DNA of 64,000 nt, taken from positions 4,218,492-4,282,491 of the forward strand of contig NZ_JAYESJ010000001.1 of assembly GCF_034720595.1 (NCBI RefSeq), read 5' to 3'. Source of the stretch: Rhizobium sp. CC-YZS058 (GTDB lineage: Bacteria > Pseudomonadota > Alphaproteobacteria > Rhizobiales > Rhizobiaceae). The position numbers and the translations under genes were made by a program. Below, in pieces: positions 37,929 through 46,831 of this stretch; position 1 is the stretch's first letter, and every line of letters starts with the position of its first letter. A model generated the notes under the pieces. That model searched no databases, was not told where the DNA came from, and was given only the letters and a program-made list of their open reading frames with translations.

Positions 37929-38714
37929 ATGCGCTTTGCCATCAACCACATCACTGCCCCCGGTCTCTCGCTGGAAGAGTTCTTCCGGGCGGCTCTTGCG
38001 CTCGGGCTGACCGAAGTCGAGATTCGGAACGATCTTCCCGATATCGTCGATACCATGACGCCGGAGTCGGTGAGGGCCGCCGCAGAGAAGGCGGGCGTCA
38101 CGATCGTCTCCATCAACGCACTCTACCCATTCAACGTCTGGTCGGGTGATCTGCCACGCAAGGCTCTCGCGCTTGCCGACTATGCCGCCGCCGCCGGTGC
38201 GAAGGCGCTGGTCATGTGCCCGCTGAACGATGGAACGCCAGTTGCCTTCGAAGATCTCGTCAGCGCCCTCGTCGCCATGAAGCCGATCCTCGAGGAACGG
38301 GGCCTGATCGGCTTGGTGGAGCCCCTCGGCTTCCCGATCTCTTCGCTGCGCACCAAGGCAGAGGCGTTGCGTGCGATCGATGAAGCGGATGGCGAGGGTG
38401 TCTACAAGCTGGTCCATGACACCTTCCACCATCACCTGGCTGGCGAGACCGAGTTCTTCCCCGAGCGAACGGGTCTTGTCCACATTTCAGGCGTTGTCGA
38501 ACCCCAGGTCGCTGTCGATGACATGCTCGACGCGCATCGGGTTCTGGTGGATGCGCGGGACCGGCTGGAAAACGTTGAGCAGATCCGCGTGCTCGTGGAG
38601 GCAGGCTTCCTAGGGCCATTCAGTTTCGAGCCTTTCGCGGAAGAGATTCACCGACTTGCCGACCCCGAAAGCGCGGTGCGTGACAGCATGCGCCATGTGA
38701 CCGACGCGCTCTAA
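37929..38714 (+). CDS. TIM-barrel protein, probable inosose isomerase (IolI-like)
   Basis: A 261-residue TIM barrel of the AP-endonuclease-2 family. It begins MRFAINHITAPGLSLEEFFR; metal-site residues appear in IGLVEPLGFP, KLVHDTFHHHLAGET and GLVHISGVVEP. IolI enzymes interconvert 2-keto-myo-inositol and 1-keto-D-chiro-inositol, letting D-chiro-inositol enter the pathway. It is 8 bp after iolG and before iolC, which supports that role, but this TIM-barrel family is large and the isomerase call is inference. Confidence 0.75.
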   Translation: MRFAINHITAPGLSLEEFFRAALALGLTEVEIRNDLPDIVDTMTPESVRAAAEKAGVTIVSINALYPFNVWSGDLPRKALALADYAAAAGAKALVMCPLNDGTPVAFEDLVSALVAMKPILEERGLIGLVEPLGFPISSLRTKAEALRAIDEADGEGVYKLVHDTFHHHLAGETEFFPERTGLVHISGVVEPQVAVDDMLDAHRVLVDARDRLENVEQIRVLVEAGFLGPFSFEPFAEEIHRLADPESAVRDSMRHVTDAL

Positions 38715-38786
38715 TCGACCTCGCCGCATAGCTCGGACACGCGGCCATAGCCGCGCGATCGGCCGAAAGAGCCGGGTCATGGGGAT

Positions 38787-38809
38787 CGCGGGCCTCCACA
38801 AGGCCCGCG
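38787..38809 (+). terminator. hairpin between the IolI-like gene and iolC
   Basis: CGCGGGCC and GGCCCGCG form a perfect 8-bp stem with a 7-base loop in the 139-bp gap before iolC. A smaller CGCGGC/GCCGCG hairpin lies just upstream. They suggest partial termination or RNA processing between the two halves of the iol locus. Confidence 0.55.
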
Positions 38810-38853
38810 TGGAGCGGATCGAAACCGTAGGTTCGCCTAAGGCGGAGGATGGA

Positions 38854-40824
38854 ATGGACAAGACATTGGACGTGATCACGATCGGCCGCTCCTCGGTCGA
38901 TCTCTACGGCGCACAGGTCGGCGGGCGGCTTGAGGACATGGGCTCCTTCCGAAAATATCTCGGCGGCTCGCCTACCAACATGGCTGCCGGCACCGCGCGC
39001 CTCGGCCTGCGTTCGGCGCTGATCACGCGCGTCGGCGACGAACACATGGGCCGCTTCATCCGCGAGGAACTGGCGCGCGAGGGGGTGGACGTGGCCGGCG
39101 TGAAGACGGATCCTGAACGCCTCACCGCACTCGTTCTGCTCGGCATCCGCGACGATGAGCGCTTTCCGCTCATCTTTTATCGCGAGAACTGCGCCGACAT
39201 GGCGCTCAGCGAAGACGACATCGACGAGGCGCTGATCGCACGCGCCCGCTCCGTCGTGGCAACCGGCACCCATCTCAGCCATGTGCAAACCGAGAAGGCC
39301 GTCCTGAAGGCCCTCGATCTGGCCAGCAAGCACGGTGCCCGAACCGCCCTCGACATCGACTACCGGCCGAACCTCTGGGGCGTCGCTGGCCATGGCGACG
39401 GCGAAAGCCGTTTCGTGGAGAGCCGGCGCGTGACCGAGAAACTCCAGTCGACTCTGCATCTCTTCGATTTGATCGTCGGTACGGAAGAGGAGTTCCATAT
39501 CGCCGGCGGCTCGACCGACACGATCGCGGCGCTCAATGCCGTGCGCGCCGTGTCGGAGGCGACGCTGGTTTGCAAGCGCGGGGCCGACGGCGCGGTCGCT
39601 TTCACCGGCGCGATTCCCGCGACGCTCGATGAAGGCGAGCGCGGTCCCGGCTTCCCGATCGAGGTCTTCAACGTGCTCGGTGCTGGAGACGGCTTCATGT
39701 CGGGCCTGATCAAGGGCTGGCTGGAAGACGCGCCATGGCCGCGCGCGCTTCAATATGCCAATGCCTGCGGCGCATTCGCGGTCAGCCGCCATGGCTGCGC
39801 GCCGGCCTATCCGTCGCTCGCGGAACTCGACTTCTTCCTCGACCGAGGGGTGACAACCAAAGCACTCCGCCAAGACAAGGCGCTTGAGCAGATCCACTGG
39901 TCGACGAACCGTCATGGCGACTGGTCGACCATGCGGGTCTTCGCCTTCGACCACCGCATGCAGCTCGAAACGATGGCTGGTGCGACGCCGGAGAAGATCG
40001 GTGCCTTCAAGCAGCTCTGCCTTCGCGCTGCACTCGGCGTGCAGAATGGGCATCCGGGATACGGCATTCTCTGCGACCATCGGCTCGGAAGGAAGGCGCT
40101 TCAGGCAGCCTCTGGAACTGGACTGTGGATCGGCCGTCCGGTCGAATGGCCGGGTTCCCGGCCGCTGACGCTCGAACCGGAAATCGGCGCGGACTTCGGC
40201 GGTCTCGACGAATGGCCGCTCGACAATGTCGTCAAGGTTCTCTGCTTCTGCCACCCCGACGACGACGCCGCCACGCAGGCCGCGCAGGAGGAGACGGTCA
40301 AGCGCATCTTCGCCTCCGCTCGCCGCAACCGCCTCGAATTCCTGTTGGAAATTATCCCCTCCAAAGTCGGCCCGGTCGACGACGCCACCACCGCGATCCT
40401 GATCCGCCGTTTCTACGAGATCGGCATCTATCCCGACTGGTGGAAGCTCGAGCCGATGGCCAGCCGCAGTGCGTGGGAACAGGCCTGTGCCGCGATCATC
40501 GAGAACGATCCGCACACACGCGGCATCGTCGTTCTTGGGCTCGATGCGCCGGAGGCGGAACTGGCGGCAAGCTTCGCGATCGCCGCCGACTTCCCGCTCG
40601 TGAAGGGCTTCGCGGTCGGCAGGACGATCTTCGCCAAGACGGCTGGGGAATGGCTGATGGACAGGCTGTCGGATGACGACGCCGTCGCGGAGATGCAGGC
40701 ACGCTACCGACGGCTTTGCGACGTCTGGGACGCGGCGCGCGGCGGCGGCTTGCCACAGGAAGACACGGCGCAAGGCGCTGGACAGGACAAGTTTGCGGCG
40801 CAGACGTCGCAGGGAAGGCACTGA
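38854..40824 (+). CDS. iolC: 5-dehydro-2-deoxygluconokinase fused to DUF2090 aldolase-like domain
   Basis: A 656-residue bifunctional enzyme. The N-terminal PfkB kinase (about 1-330) phosphorylates 2-deoxy-5-keto-gluconate: ITIGRSSVDLYGAQVGGRLE, KYLGGSPTNMAAGTARLGL and the ATP/anion-hole motif NVLGAGDGFMSGL with catalytic Asp. The C-terminal DUF2090 domain (about 345-635; MRVFAFDHRMQLETM, PDWWKLEPM, GIVVLGLDAPEAEL) is aldolase-like and is thought to replace the separate IolJ aldolase. ATG 38854 has GGAGGATGGA just upstream; the frame from 38779 crosses a hairpin. iolD starts one base after the stop. Confidence 0.93.
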   Translation: MDKTLDVITIGRSSVDLYGAQVGGRLEDMGSFRKYLGGSPTNMAAGTARLGLRSALITRVGDEHMGRFIREELAREGVDVAGVKTDPERLTALVLLGIRDDERFPLIFYRENCADMALSEDDIDEALIARARSVVATGTHLSHVQTEKAVLKALDLASKHGARTALDIDYRPNLWGVAGHGDGESRFVESRRVTEKLQSTLHLFDLIVGTEEEFHIAGGSTDTIAALNAVRAVSEATLVCKRGADGAVAFTGAIPATLDEGERGPGFPIEVFNVLGAGDGFMSGLIKGWLEDAPWPRALQYANACGAFAVSRHGCAPAYPSLAELDFFLDRGVTTKALRQDKALEQIHWSTNRHGDWSTMRVFAFDHRMQLETMAGATPEKIGAFKQLCLRAALGVQNGHPGYGILCDHRLGRKALQAASGTGLWIGRPVEWPGSRPLTLEPEIGADFGGLDEWPLDNVVKVLCFCHPDDDAATQAAQEETVKRIFASARRNRLEFLLEIIPSKVGPVDDATTAILIRRFYEIGIYPDWWKLEPMASRSAWEQACAAIIENDPHTRGIVVLGLDAPEAELAASFAIAADFPLVKGFAVGRTIFAKTAGEWLMDRLSDDDAVAEMQARYRRLCDVWDAARGGGLPQEDTAQGAGQDKFAAQTSQGRH

Positions 40825-40825
40825 C

Positions 40826-42661
40826 ATGACGGATACGATTCGACTTACGGCGGCGCAGGCGATGTTCCGCTGGCTCTCGGTCCAGATGACCGAGGAGGGA
40901 GACCGCTTCATCGAGGGCGTCTGGGCGATCTTCGGCCATGGCAACGTCGCCGGCATCGGCGAGGCGTTGAAGGGGATCGGCGACAAGCTCCCGACCTGGC
41001 GTGGCCAGAACGAGCAGACCATGGCCCACGCTGCGATCGCCTATGCAAAGACGAAGCGCCGGCGGAAGGCCATGGCCGTCACGTCCTCGATCGGCCCCGG
41101 TGCCACGAACATGGTCACCGCGGCGGCGCTTGCCCATGTCAACCGCCTACCGGTGCTGTTCATCCCCGGTGACGTCTTCGCCAACCGTCGCCCCGACCCT
41201 GTGCTGCAGCAGATCGAGGACTTCGACGACGGTACGATGACCGTCACCGACTGCTTCCGCCCGGTCAGCCGCTACTTCGACCGGATCAGCCGGCCGGAAC
41301 AGATCATGACCGCGCTGCCGCGCGCGCTGCAGGTGATGACGGATCCCGCAAACTGCGGTCCCGTGACGCTCGCCTTCTGCCAGGACGTGCAGGCCGAGGC
41401 TTACGACTATCCCAAAGCCTTCTTCACCCCGAAGACCTGGCGCATCCGCCGTCCGGAGCCCGATCCGCGTGAGGTGGACGACGTGGTCGCAGCGCTGAAG
41501 GCTTCTACGAAGCCTATCATCGTTGCCGGCGGCGGCGTGCTCTATTCGGGTGCGGACGCCGACCTCCTCACGTTCGCCAAGACCCACAATATCCCGATCG
41601 TCGAGACGCAGGCCGGCAAGGGTGCGATCGACTGGCAGGAGCGGCTGAACTTCGGCTCGCCCGGCGTGACAGGAACCGATTGTGGCAACAAGATCGCAGC
41701 CGAAGCTGACCTGATCCTCGGCGTGGGTACCCGCTTCCAGGACTTCACCACCGGAAGCTGGACCGCCTTCGGCAATCCCGACCGCAAGCTCGTCTCGGTC
41801 AACCTTACGGGCTACGACGCCGCCAAACACGGCGCGGTTCCGCTCGTCGCCGACGCCAAGGTCGCCCTGGCGCGCCTGACCCAAGGACTTCAGGGACATC
41901 GCTTCGCCGATCCGGATTACGCTGCGCGCGATGCGTGGTTCGAGGCGGCGGATGCCGCAACCGCAGCGCCGTCCGTATCGCAGCCGAACTTCCTGCCCTC
42001 CGACGCTCAGGTGATCGGCTCCGTGCAGAGGGTCGCCGAAAAGAATACGGTCGCGATGTGCGCGGCCGGCACCATGCCGGGCGCACTGCAGATCCTGTGG
42101 CGCGCGGCGTCGGGCGGCTACCACATGGAATATGGCTATTCCTGCATGGGCTACGAAGTGGCCGGTGCCTTCGGCATCAAGCTCGCCGCGCCCGAGAAGG
42201 ACGTCATCTGCTTCGTCGGCGACGGCAGCTACATGATGGCCAATTCCGAGCTCGCCACTGCCGTGATGATGCGCGTGCCCTTCACGATCGTGCTGACCGA
42301 CAATCGCGGCTATGGCTGCATCAATCGGCTGCAGCAGGAATGCGGCGGGGCTGAGTTCAACAACATGTACAAGGACTGCAACATCGAGGTGCAGCCGGAG
42401 ATCGACTTCGTCACCCATGCGACCTCGATGGGCGCGCACGCGCTGAAGGTGCCAGATCTCGCGGGTCTCGAAGCGGAGATCGTAAGCGCGCGCAGCCGGA
42501 GCATCCCGACCGTTATCGTGATCGACACCGAGGCCGAGACAGGCCCCGGCATCGGCGGCGGCTGGTGGGATGTGGCGGTGCCCGCCGTCGGCGAGACAGA
42601 GACCCTGCGCAAGGCACGCGCCTATTACGAAGACAACCTGGCACGCCAGCGCCTCAACTGA
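40826..42661 (+). CDS. iolD: 3D-(3,5/4)-trihydroxycyclohexane-1,2-dione acylhydrolase
   Basis: A 611-residue thiamine-diphosphate enzyme that opens the cyclitol ring to 5-deoxy-glucuronate. The N-terminal pyrimidine-binding domain has FGHGNVAGIGEAL and TWRGQNEQTMAHAAIAYAK with the catalytic Glu. The centre has the typical IVAGGGVLYSGADADL and GTDCGNKIAAEADLILGVGT. The C-terminal ThDP motif is VICFVGDGSYMMANSELATA leading to TDNRGYGCINRLQQ. All features are standard for IolD. AGGGAAGGCACTGAC precedes the start, and it is tightly coupled to iolC. Confidence 0.95.
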   Translation: MTDTIRLTAAQAMFRWLSVQMTEEGDRFIEGVWAIFGHGNVAGIGEALKGIGDKLPTWRGQNEQTMAHAAIAYAKTKRRRKAMAVTSSIGPGATNMVTAAALAHVNRLPVLFIPGDVFANRRPDPVLQQIEDFDDGTMTVTDCFRPVSRYFDRISRPEQIMTALPRALQVMTDPANCGPVTLAFCQDVQAEAYDYPKAFFTPKTWRIRRPEPDPREVDDVVAALKASTKPIIVAGGGVLYSGADADLLTFAKTHNIPIVETQAGKGAIDWQERLNFGSPGVTGTDCGNKIAAEADLILGVGTRFQDFTTGSWTAFGNPDRKLVSVNLTGYDAAKHGAVPLVADAKVALARLTQGLQGHRFADPDYAARDAWFEAADAATAAPSVSQPNFLPSDAQVIGSVQRVAEKNTVAMCAAGTMPGALQILWRAASGGYHMEYGYSCMGYEVAGAFGIKLAAPEKDVICFVGDGSYMMANSELATAVMMRVPFTIVLTDNRGYGCINRLQQECGGAEFNNMYKDCNIEVQPEIDFVTHATSMGAHALKVPDLAGLEAEIVSARSRSIPTVIVIDTEAETGPGIGGGWWDVAVPAVGETETLRKARAYYEDNLARQRLN

Positions 42662-42691
42662 ATTGTGAGACATAACGTCAAGGACGCACAC

Positions 42692-43603
42692 ATGATTCTC
42701 TACGGAACCAACCCCATCGCTTGGTCCAACGACGACGATCAGACGATCGGCGCTCATCTTTCCCTCGACGACTGCCTTTCGGACTGCCGTAGAATCGGCT
42801 TCGACGGCATCGAGAAGGGCCACAAGATGCCGAATGAAGGAACTGCCCTGAAGGCTGCGCTCGGTGCATACGGTCTGCGCTTCGTCGGCGGCTGGCACTC
42901 GACCAACCTGCTCGTCAACGACCTGGAAACCGAGATTGCGGCCCTGCAAAGTTTTATCGAGATGACGAAGGCGGCCGGGGGCGATCATATCAATGCCTGC
43001 GAATGCTCGAACACGGTGCATGGGAGTGACGGAACGCCGGTCAACGACCGGCCTATCCTGACCGACGACCAGTGGACGCGCTTTTCTGAGGGATACGAGG
43101 TGCTGTCGCGCCACGCCGCGAGCCAGAACGTGCGGATGGGTTACCACCACCATATGGGAACGATCATCGAGAGCGCCGAAGACATAGAGCGGTTCATGGC
43201 CATGGCCGGCCCCCATACCCGGCTGCTCCTCGATACTGGCCATTGCACCTTCGGCGGTGCCGATCCGGCCGAGGTGGCGCGGCGATACATGGATCGGGTC
43301 TCGCATATCCACGCCAAGAACATCCGACCGGACATCATGCGGCAGGTGAGGGAGGAGAACCTTTCCTTCCTTGAGGGCGTCCGTCGTGGTGTCTTCACCG
43401 TACCCGGCGATCCGGAGGGCTGCGTCCAGTTCACACCCGTACTGAAGATCGCCGCTGACCACGGGTATTCCGGTTGGCTGGTGATCGAGGCCGAGCAGGA
43501 CAGCGCTGTCCGGGAACCCTTCCACTATCAGGACATGGGCCTCAAGGCCCTCAAGGCGATCTCGCGCGATGTCGGGCTGGACAAGTCCGCCGGCGCGGAG
43601 TGA
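42692..43603 (+). CDS. iolE: myo-inosose-2 dehydratase
   Basis: A 303-residue TIM-barrel enzyme that dehydrates 2-keto-myo-inositol to the trihydroxycyclohexane dione. It begins [20 protein letters not shown], the NPI-W form seen in IolE. It continues with [60 protein letters not shown] and [12 protein letters not shown], which supply the metal and substrate residues. It follows iolD by 30 bp and precedes iolB by 9 bp. A second, more distant IolE-like gene is on the other strand at 48026. Confidence 0.94.
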   Translation: MILYGTNPIAWSNDDDQTIGAHLSLDDCLSDCRRIGFDGIEKGHKMPNEGTALKAALGAYGLRFVGGWHSTNLLVNDLETEIAALQSFIEMTKAAGGDHINACECSNTVHGSDGTPVNDRPILTDDQWTRFSEGYEVLSRHAASQNVRMGYHHHMGTIIESAEDIERFMAMAGPHTRLLLDTGHCTFGGADPAEVARRYMDRVSHIHAKNIRPDIMRQVREENLSFLEGVRRGVFTVPGDPEGCVQFTPVLKIAADHGYSGWLVIEAEQDSAVREPFHYQDMGLKALKAISRDVGLDKSAGAE

Positions 43604-43612
43604 GGTGAGAGC

Positions 43613-44422
43613 ATGGGCAGTCTCCGCCGTCGTCCTTTCGGCTCGCATGGCAAGGTCCATGAGATCACCCCACAATCGGCGGGCTGGCGCTATGTCGGCT
43701 TCAGCCTCTACCGCCTACGTCCCGGCGAGGCGATTTCCGAGACGACAGGGGACATGGAGGCCATTCTTGTCATGGTGGAGGGCAAGGCGCGCTTCACCGC
43801 GGCCGGCTCTGAGTGGGGCGAACTCGGTGAGAGGATGAGCGTCTTCGAGCGGACGCCGCCGCACTGCTTGTACGTGCCGAACGGCGAAAGCTGGGAGGCG
43901 ACAGCCACGACCCACTGCGCCATCGCCGTTTGCCTCGCGCCGGGGCGAAGCGGCCATGGAGCCCGGCGGATCGGCCCGGATGGCATCGTGCTCACGCCGC
44001 GCGGTACTGGCGCGAACGAGCGCTTCATCAACAACATCGCCATGGAAGGCAATGATTTCTGCGACAGCTTGCTGGTCACCGAGGTCTTCACGCCCGCCGG
44101 CAACTGGTCGTCCTATCCGAGCCATCGCCATGACGAAGACGACGACCCGCGCATCACCTATCTGGAGGAGACATATTACCACCGGATCGACCCAGAGGAC
44201 GGCTTTGCGCTTCAGCGTGTGTACACTGATGACGGGTCGCTCGACGAGACCATCGCGGTGAAGGACCACGACGTCGTGCTCGTGCCGCGCGGCCATCACC
44301 CTTGCGGTGCGCCATACGGTTTCGACCTCTATTACCTGAACGTCATGGCCGGGCCACTGCGAAAGTGGCGCTTCGTCCCTGATCCCGCCGTCCAGTTCAT
44401 CCTCGATCGCGACCATAAATGA
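43613..44422 (+). CDS. iolB: 5-deoxy-glucuronate isomerase
   Basis: A 269-residue bicupin that isomerises 5-deoxy-glucuronate to 2-deoxy-5-keto-gluconate. The N-terminal cupin (about 25-120) has SLYRLRPGEAISETTGDMEA. The C-terminal cupin carries the metal-binding motif NWSSYPSHRHDEDDDPRITY and LEETYYHRIDPEDGFALQRV, with the late histidine in LVPRGHHPCGAPYGFDLYYL. Length and motifs are standard for IolB. It is coupled to iolE by a 9-bp gap. Confidence 0.95.
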   Translation: MGSLRRRPFGSHGKVHEITPQSAGWRYVGFSLYRLRPGEAISETTGDMEAILVMVEGKARFTAAGSEWGELGERMSVFERTPPHCLYVPNGESWEATATTHCAIAVCLAPGRSGHGARRIGPDGIVLTPRGTGANERFINNIAMEGNDFCDSLLVTEVFTPAGNWSSYPSHRHDEDDDPRITYLEETYYHRIDPEDGFALQRVYTDDGSLDETIAVKDHDVVLVPRGHHPCGAPYGFDLYYLNVMAGPLRKWRFVPDPAVQFILDRDHK

Positions 44423-44464
44423 TCGCGGGCATCGATTCCGGCTCCCCGACCAAAGGACAGCACA

Positions 44465-44857
44465 GTGCCGCTTATCAAGCTTCACATATACAGGGGTAGT
44501 CGAACCGCGGATGAGGTGGACAGGCTGCTCGATACGGTCCATGCGGCCATGCTCCACGCCTTTCGCGTCCCCGAGCGCGATCGTTACCAGATCCTCTTCG
44601 AACATGAGGACACGCATCTCATTGCGCAGGACACCGGACTGGGCTTCGCGCGCAGCGGTCGGTTCGTGATGATCGAAGTCATATCGAGGCCGCGCAGCAG
44701 AACCGACAAGCTCGCCTTCTACCAGGGCCTTGCGGAGCGGCTCTACGCCGACTGCGGTGTGGAGTCGTCCGACGTCATGGTGTCGATCGTGGAAAACCGC
44801 GACGAGGATTGGTCCTTTGGCGCAGGCGAGGCGCAGTTCGTCACGGGCGTACTATGA
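44465..44857 (+). CDS. tautomerase-family protein in the iol operon
   Basis: A 130-residue protein starting MPLIKLHIYRG. Processing of Met would expose the N-terminal proline that is the catalytic base of 4-oxalocrotonate tautomerase/MIF enzymes. The body resembles the longer tautomerase_2 group (RDRYQILFEHEDTHLIAQDT, FVMIEVISRPRSRTDKLAFY, YADCGVESSDVMVSIVENRD). It sits between iolB and iolR and overlaps iolR by four bases. A keto-enol tautomerisation of an inositol intermediate is an attractive but unproven role. Confidence 0.82.
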   Translation: MPLIKLHIYRGSRTADEVDRLLDTVHAAMLHAFRVPERDRYQILFEHEDTHLIAQDTGLGFARSGRFVMIEVISRPRSRTDKLAFYQGLAERLYADCGVESSDVMVSIVENRDEDWSFGAGEAQFVTGVL

Positions 44858-45741
44858 GGAAAACGACCAACGAACGGCGGGGGGCGGGGCAGACGGCTGT
44901 TGGCAAGGTGCATGGGGCAGCCGGCACGGTCACGCCACCTGCGACCTTCGAGGAGCTTCGCCTGGCAATCAACCTCCGGCATTCGCAGCTTCCCAAGCGC
45001 CTCGCCAGCGCCGCGCGTCTGGTGGTTGACAGGCCGGATCAGGTCGCGCTTGGCTCCGTCGCCTCGATCGCCATGGCGGCTGAAGTCGCGCCCTCGACGC
45101 TGATCCGCCTGGCGCAGCTCCTCGGCTTCGACGGTTTCAGTGCCATGCAGGACATTGTCCGCGACGCCGTGCGCGGGCGCTATGCGCTGCGCCTTTCGGA
45201 TAGCCCGTCGGACGAAGGAACGCAGTCAGGCCGTCAGCGGCGCGAGCTCCATGAAACGATAGCCGCCGGTCACCTTGCTCTCGACACTCTGGTCGAGGGG
45301 AAAAGTCCGGAGGGCATCGAGACCGCCGCCGACATCCTTTCGGTTGCCAGATGTGTGTTTGTCCTGACCGGCAACCAAACCCTGCCGCTCGCCGCCCATC
45401 TCCACAATTGCTTCACGGGGCTCGGCATGCATTCGGTTATCCTTGAGGAGGGGCGGAATCGCGATCTTTTCTGCTTCGCGACGCTGGACGACGCCTGCGT
45501 GGTCATCGACCGCGCCGCTGCGCCGCATGTCGCTGACGCAGCGGCACTGCTGGCAGAGCGAGGCCTCCCGTTGATTCTGATCTCCGATTCCGACGTCTCA
45601 CCTCTTTCGTCACACGCTACTGCTAGCTTCCGGGCAATGGAGGAGACCGAGCAAGGACTCTTGCGTATCACGGCCGGTATAGCGCTTGGTGAGGCGCTCG
45701 CGCTGGCCGCCTCCCGTATCGTGAATTCGAGGTCATCCTGA
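44854..45741 (+). CDS. iolR: RpiR-family regulator, probable inositol repressor IolR
   Basis: A 295-residue RpiR protein. The N-terminal HTH_6 domain (about 25-100) reads LPKRLASAARLVVDRPDQVA, then MAAEVAPSTLIRLAQLLGFD and FSAMQDIVRDAVRGRY. The C-terminal SIS sugar-phosphate-binding domain spans about 125-280. Rhizobial IolR proteins are RpiR-type repressors that sense an inositol intermediate. Its place at the end of the iol operon, overlapping the tautomerase gene by ATGA, supports this. The frame upstream to 44809 is inside the tautomerase gene and was rejected. Confidence 0.85.
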   Translation: MRKTTNERRGAGQTAVGKVHGAAGTVTPPATFEELRLAINLRHSQLPKRLASAARLVVDRPDQVALGSVASIAMAAEVAPSTLIRLAQLLGFDGFSAMQDIVRDAVRGRYALRLSDSPSDEGTQSGRQRRELHETIAAGHLALDTLVEGKSPEGIETAADILSVARCVFVLTGNQTLPLAAHLHNCFTGLGMHSVILEEGRNRDLFCFATLDDACVVIDRAAAPHVADAAALLAERGLPLILISDSDVSPLSSHATASFRAMEETEQGLLRITAGIALGEALALAASRIVNSRSS

Positions 45742-45754
45742 CCGGTCTTCTCAG

Positions 45755-46804
45755 TCATCGTTCGATGAGGCCCGCTTTTTCGAAGTCGAGCTTCAGCGCG
45801 CTGCGGATCCCGTCTAGAAGCTCCATCGTATCGAGCGACGCCTGCGGCAGACGGCAGGTGGTCTCATGTAGGCCGCCGGCGATAGAGCGTGCGACCTCGG
45901 CGGCCTCGAAGCAGAGACCCTCGAAATGCGCCCCCCGCGCCTCCTCGTAACGCAGTCGGAGGTCGCCCTCGCGCGACCAGACTTCGAAACCGCCAGGGAG
46001 GTGGAACTCCGTATTGAAACGGATCGAGCCTCGCGTGCCGATGATAGCGGCATTCGCCGGTGTGAAGCCATAGAGCGAGGTCGACAGTGTTCCCATAGCA
46101 CCCCGCTCGTTCGATAGAACGACTGAAAGCTGCCCGTTCACTCCGCTCGGATCCGGTTCCGCCAGGCCGACGATCGTCCTCGGCTTGCCAAGAAGCCAGA
46201 CGAGTAGTGAGGCGGGGTAGGTTCCGAGATCCAGCAGCGGGCCGCCTGCAAGCGATTGGTCAAAGATCCGGTGTCCGCGAGGCAGGTACTCGCCGTACTC
46301 GGTGAAGACGGAAAGCACGTCGCCGATGACGCCTTCCTCGAGGATCTGGCGGAAGACATCGAACTTGGGTAGGAAATATGTCCATAATGCCTCCGCGAAG
46401 AAGACCCGTTTGGCCCGCGCGGCGCGCACCATCGCTTCGGCCTGGGCGCGGTTGAGCGCTACTGGCTTTTCCACCAGCACATGCTTGCCGGCCGCGATCG
46501 CCATCAGGGCGTGATCGTGGTGGAGATTGTGGGGCGTCGCGACATAGATCACGTCGATGTCTTCAGCCTCGACCAGCGCCTGATAGCTGCCGAAGGCCTT
46601 GGGAACGCCAAGGCGAGCGGCGAAGGCATCCGCTGCCTCCTGACTGCGCGACCCCACGGCAGTGATCTGCTGACGCGTGTGGGCCTTGACCGACCGGGTG
46701 AACTGTTCGGCGATCCAGCCGGAGCCGAGGACGCCCCAGCGTAGAATTGGAGCATCCATGGCATCGGGCGTACGGGCTGAGGGCAGATGGGTAGGGAAGG
46801 GCAT
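45755..46804 (-). CDS. Gfo/Idh/MocA-family oxidoreductase 1
   Basis: A 349-residue NAD(P)-dependent dehydrogenase. The Rossmann motif is WGVLGSGWIAEQFTRSVKAH (about 23-42), then VAAPHNLHHDHALMAI-type sequence (here YVATPHNLHHDH) and the EKP in HVLVEKPVALNRAQ. Late residues SLDTMELLDGIRSALKLDFE match the 3-chlorobenzoate/trans-1,2-dihydrobenzene-diol dehydrogenase-like subgroup. ATG 46804 has a near-perfect AAGGAGG ribosome binding site. It is last in the - strand cyclitol set, 27 bp after the next oxidoreductase, and converges on iolR. It may oxidise an inositol isomer or its glycoside. Confidence 0.88.
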   Translation of the reverse strand: MPFPTHLPSARTPDAMDAPILRWGVLGSGWIAEQFTRSVKAHTRQQITAVGSRSQEAADAFAARLGVPKAFGSYQALVEAEDIDVIYVATPHNLHHDHALMAIAAGKHVLVEKPVALNRAQAEAMVRAARAKRVFFAEALWTYFLPKFDVFRQILEEGVIGDVLSVFTEYGEYLPRGHRIFDQSLAGGPLLDLGTYPASLLVWLLGKPRTIVGLAEPDPSGVNGQLSVVLSNERGAMGTLSTSLYGFTPANAAIIGTRGSIRFNTEFHLPGGFEVWSREGDLRLRYEEARGAHFEGLCFEAAEVARSIAGGLHETTCRLPQASLDTMELLDGIRSALKLDFEKAGLIER

Positions 46805-46831
46805 GCGGCCTCCTTTCGATGCCTTGCTTGG

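Noticed and set aside
38620..41022. An 800-codon - strand frame over iolC
   Set aside because: It is antisense to iolC-DUF2090 and the start of iolD, with no protein-like motifs.
41147..43675. An 842-codon - strand frame over iolD and iolE
   Set aside because: It is antisense to two well-identified genes and has low-complexity composition.
31178..45741. IolR binding sites of the GGAA-N6-TTCC type
   Set aside because: I looked in the gaps before the transporter, the IolH-like gene, iolC and iolD and found no convincing copy.
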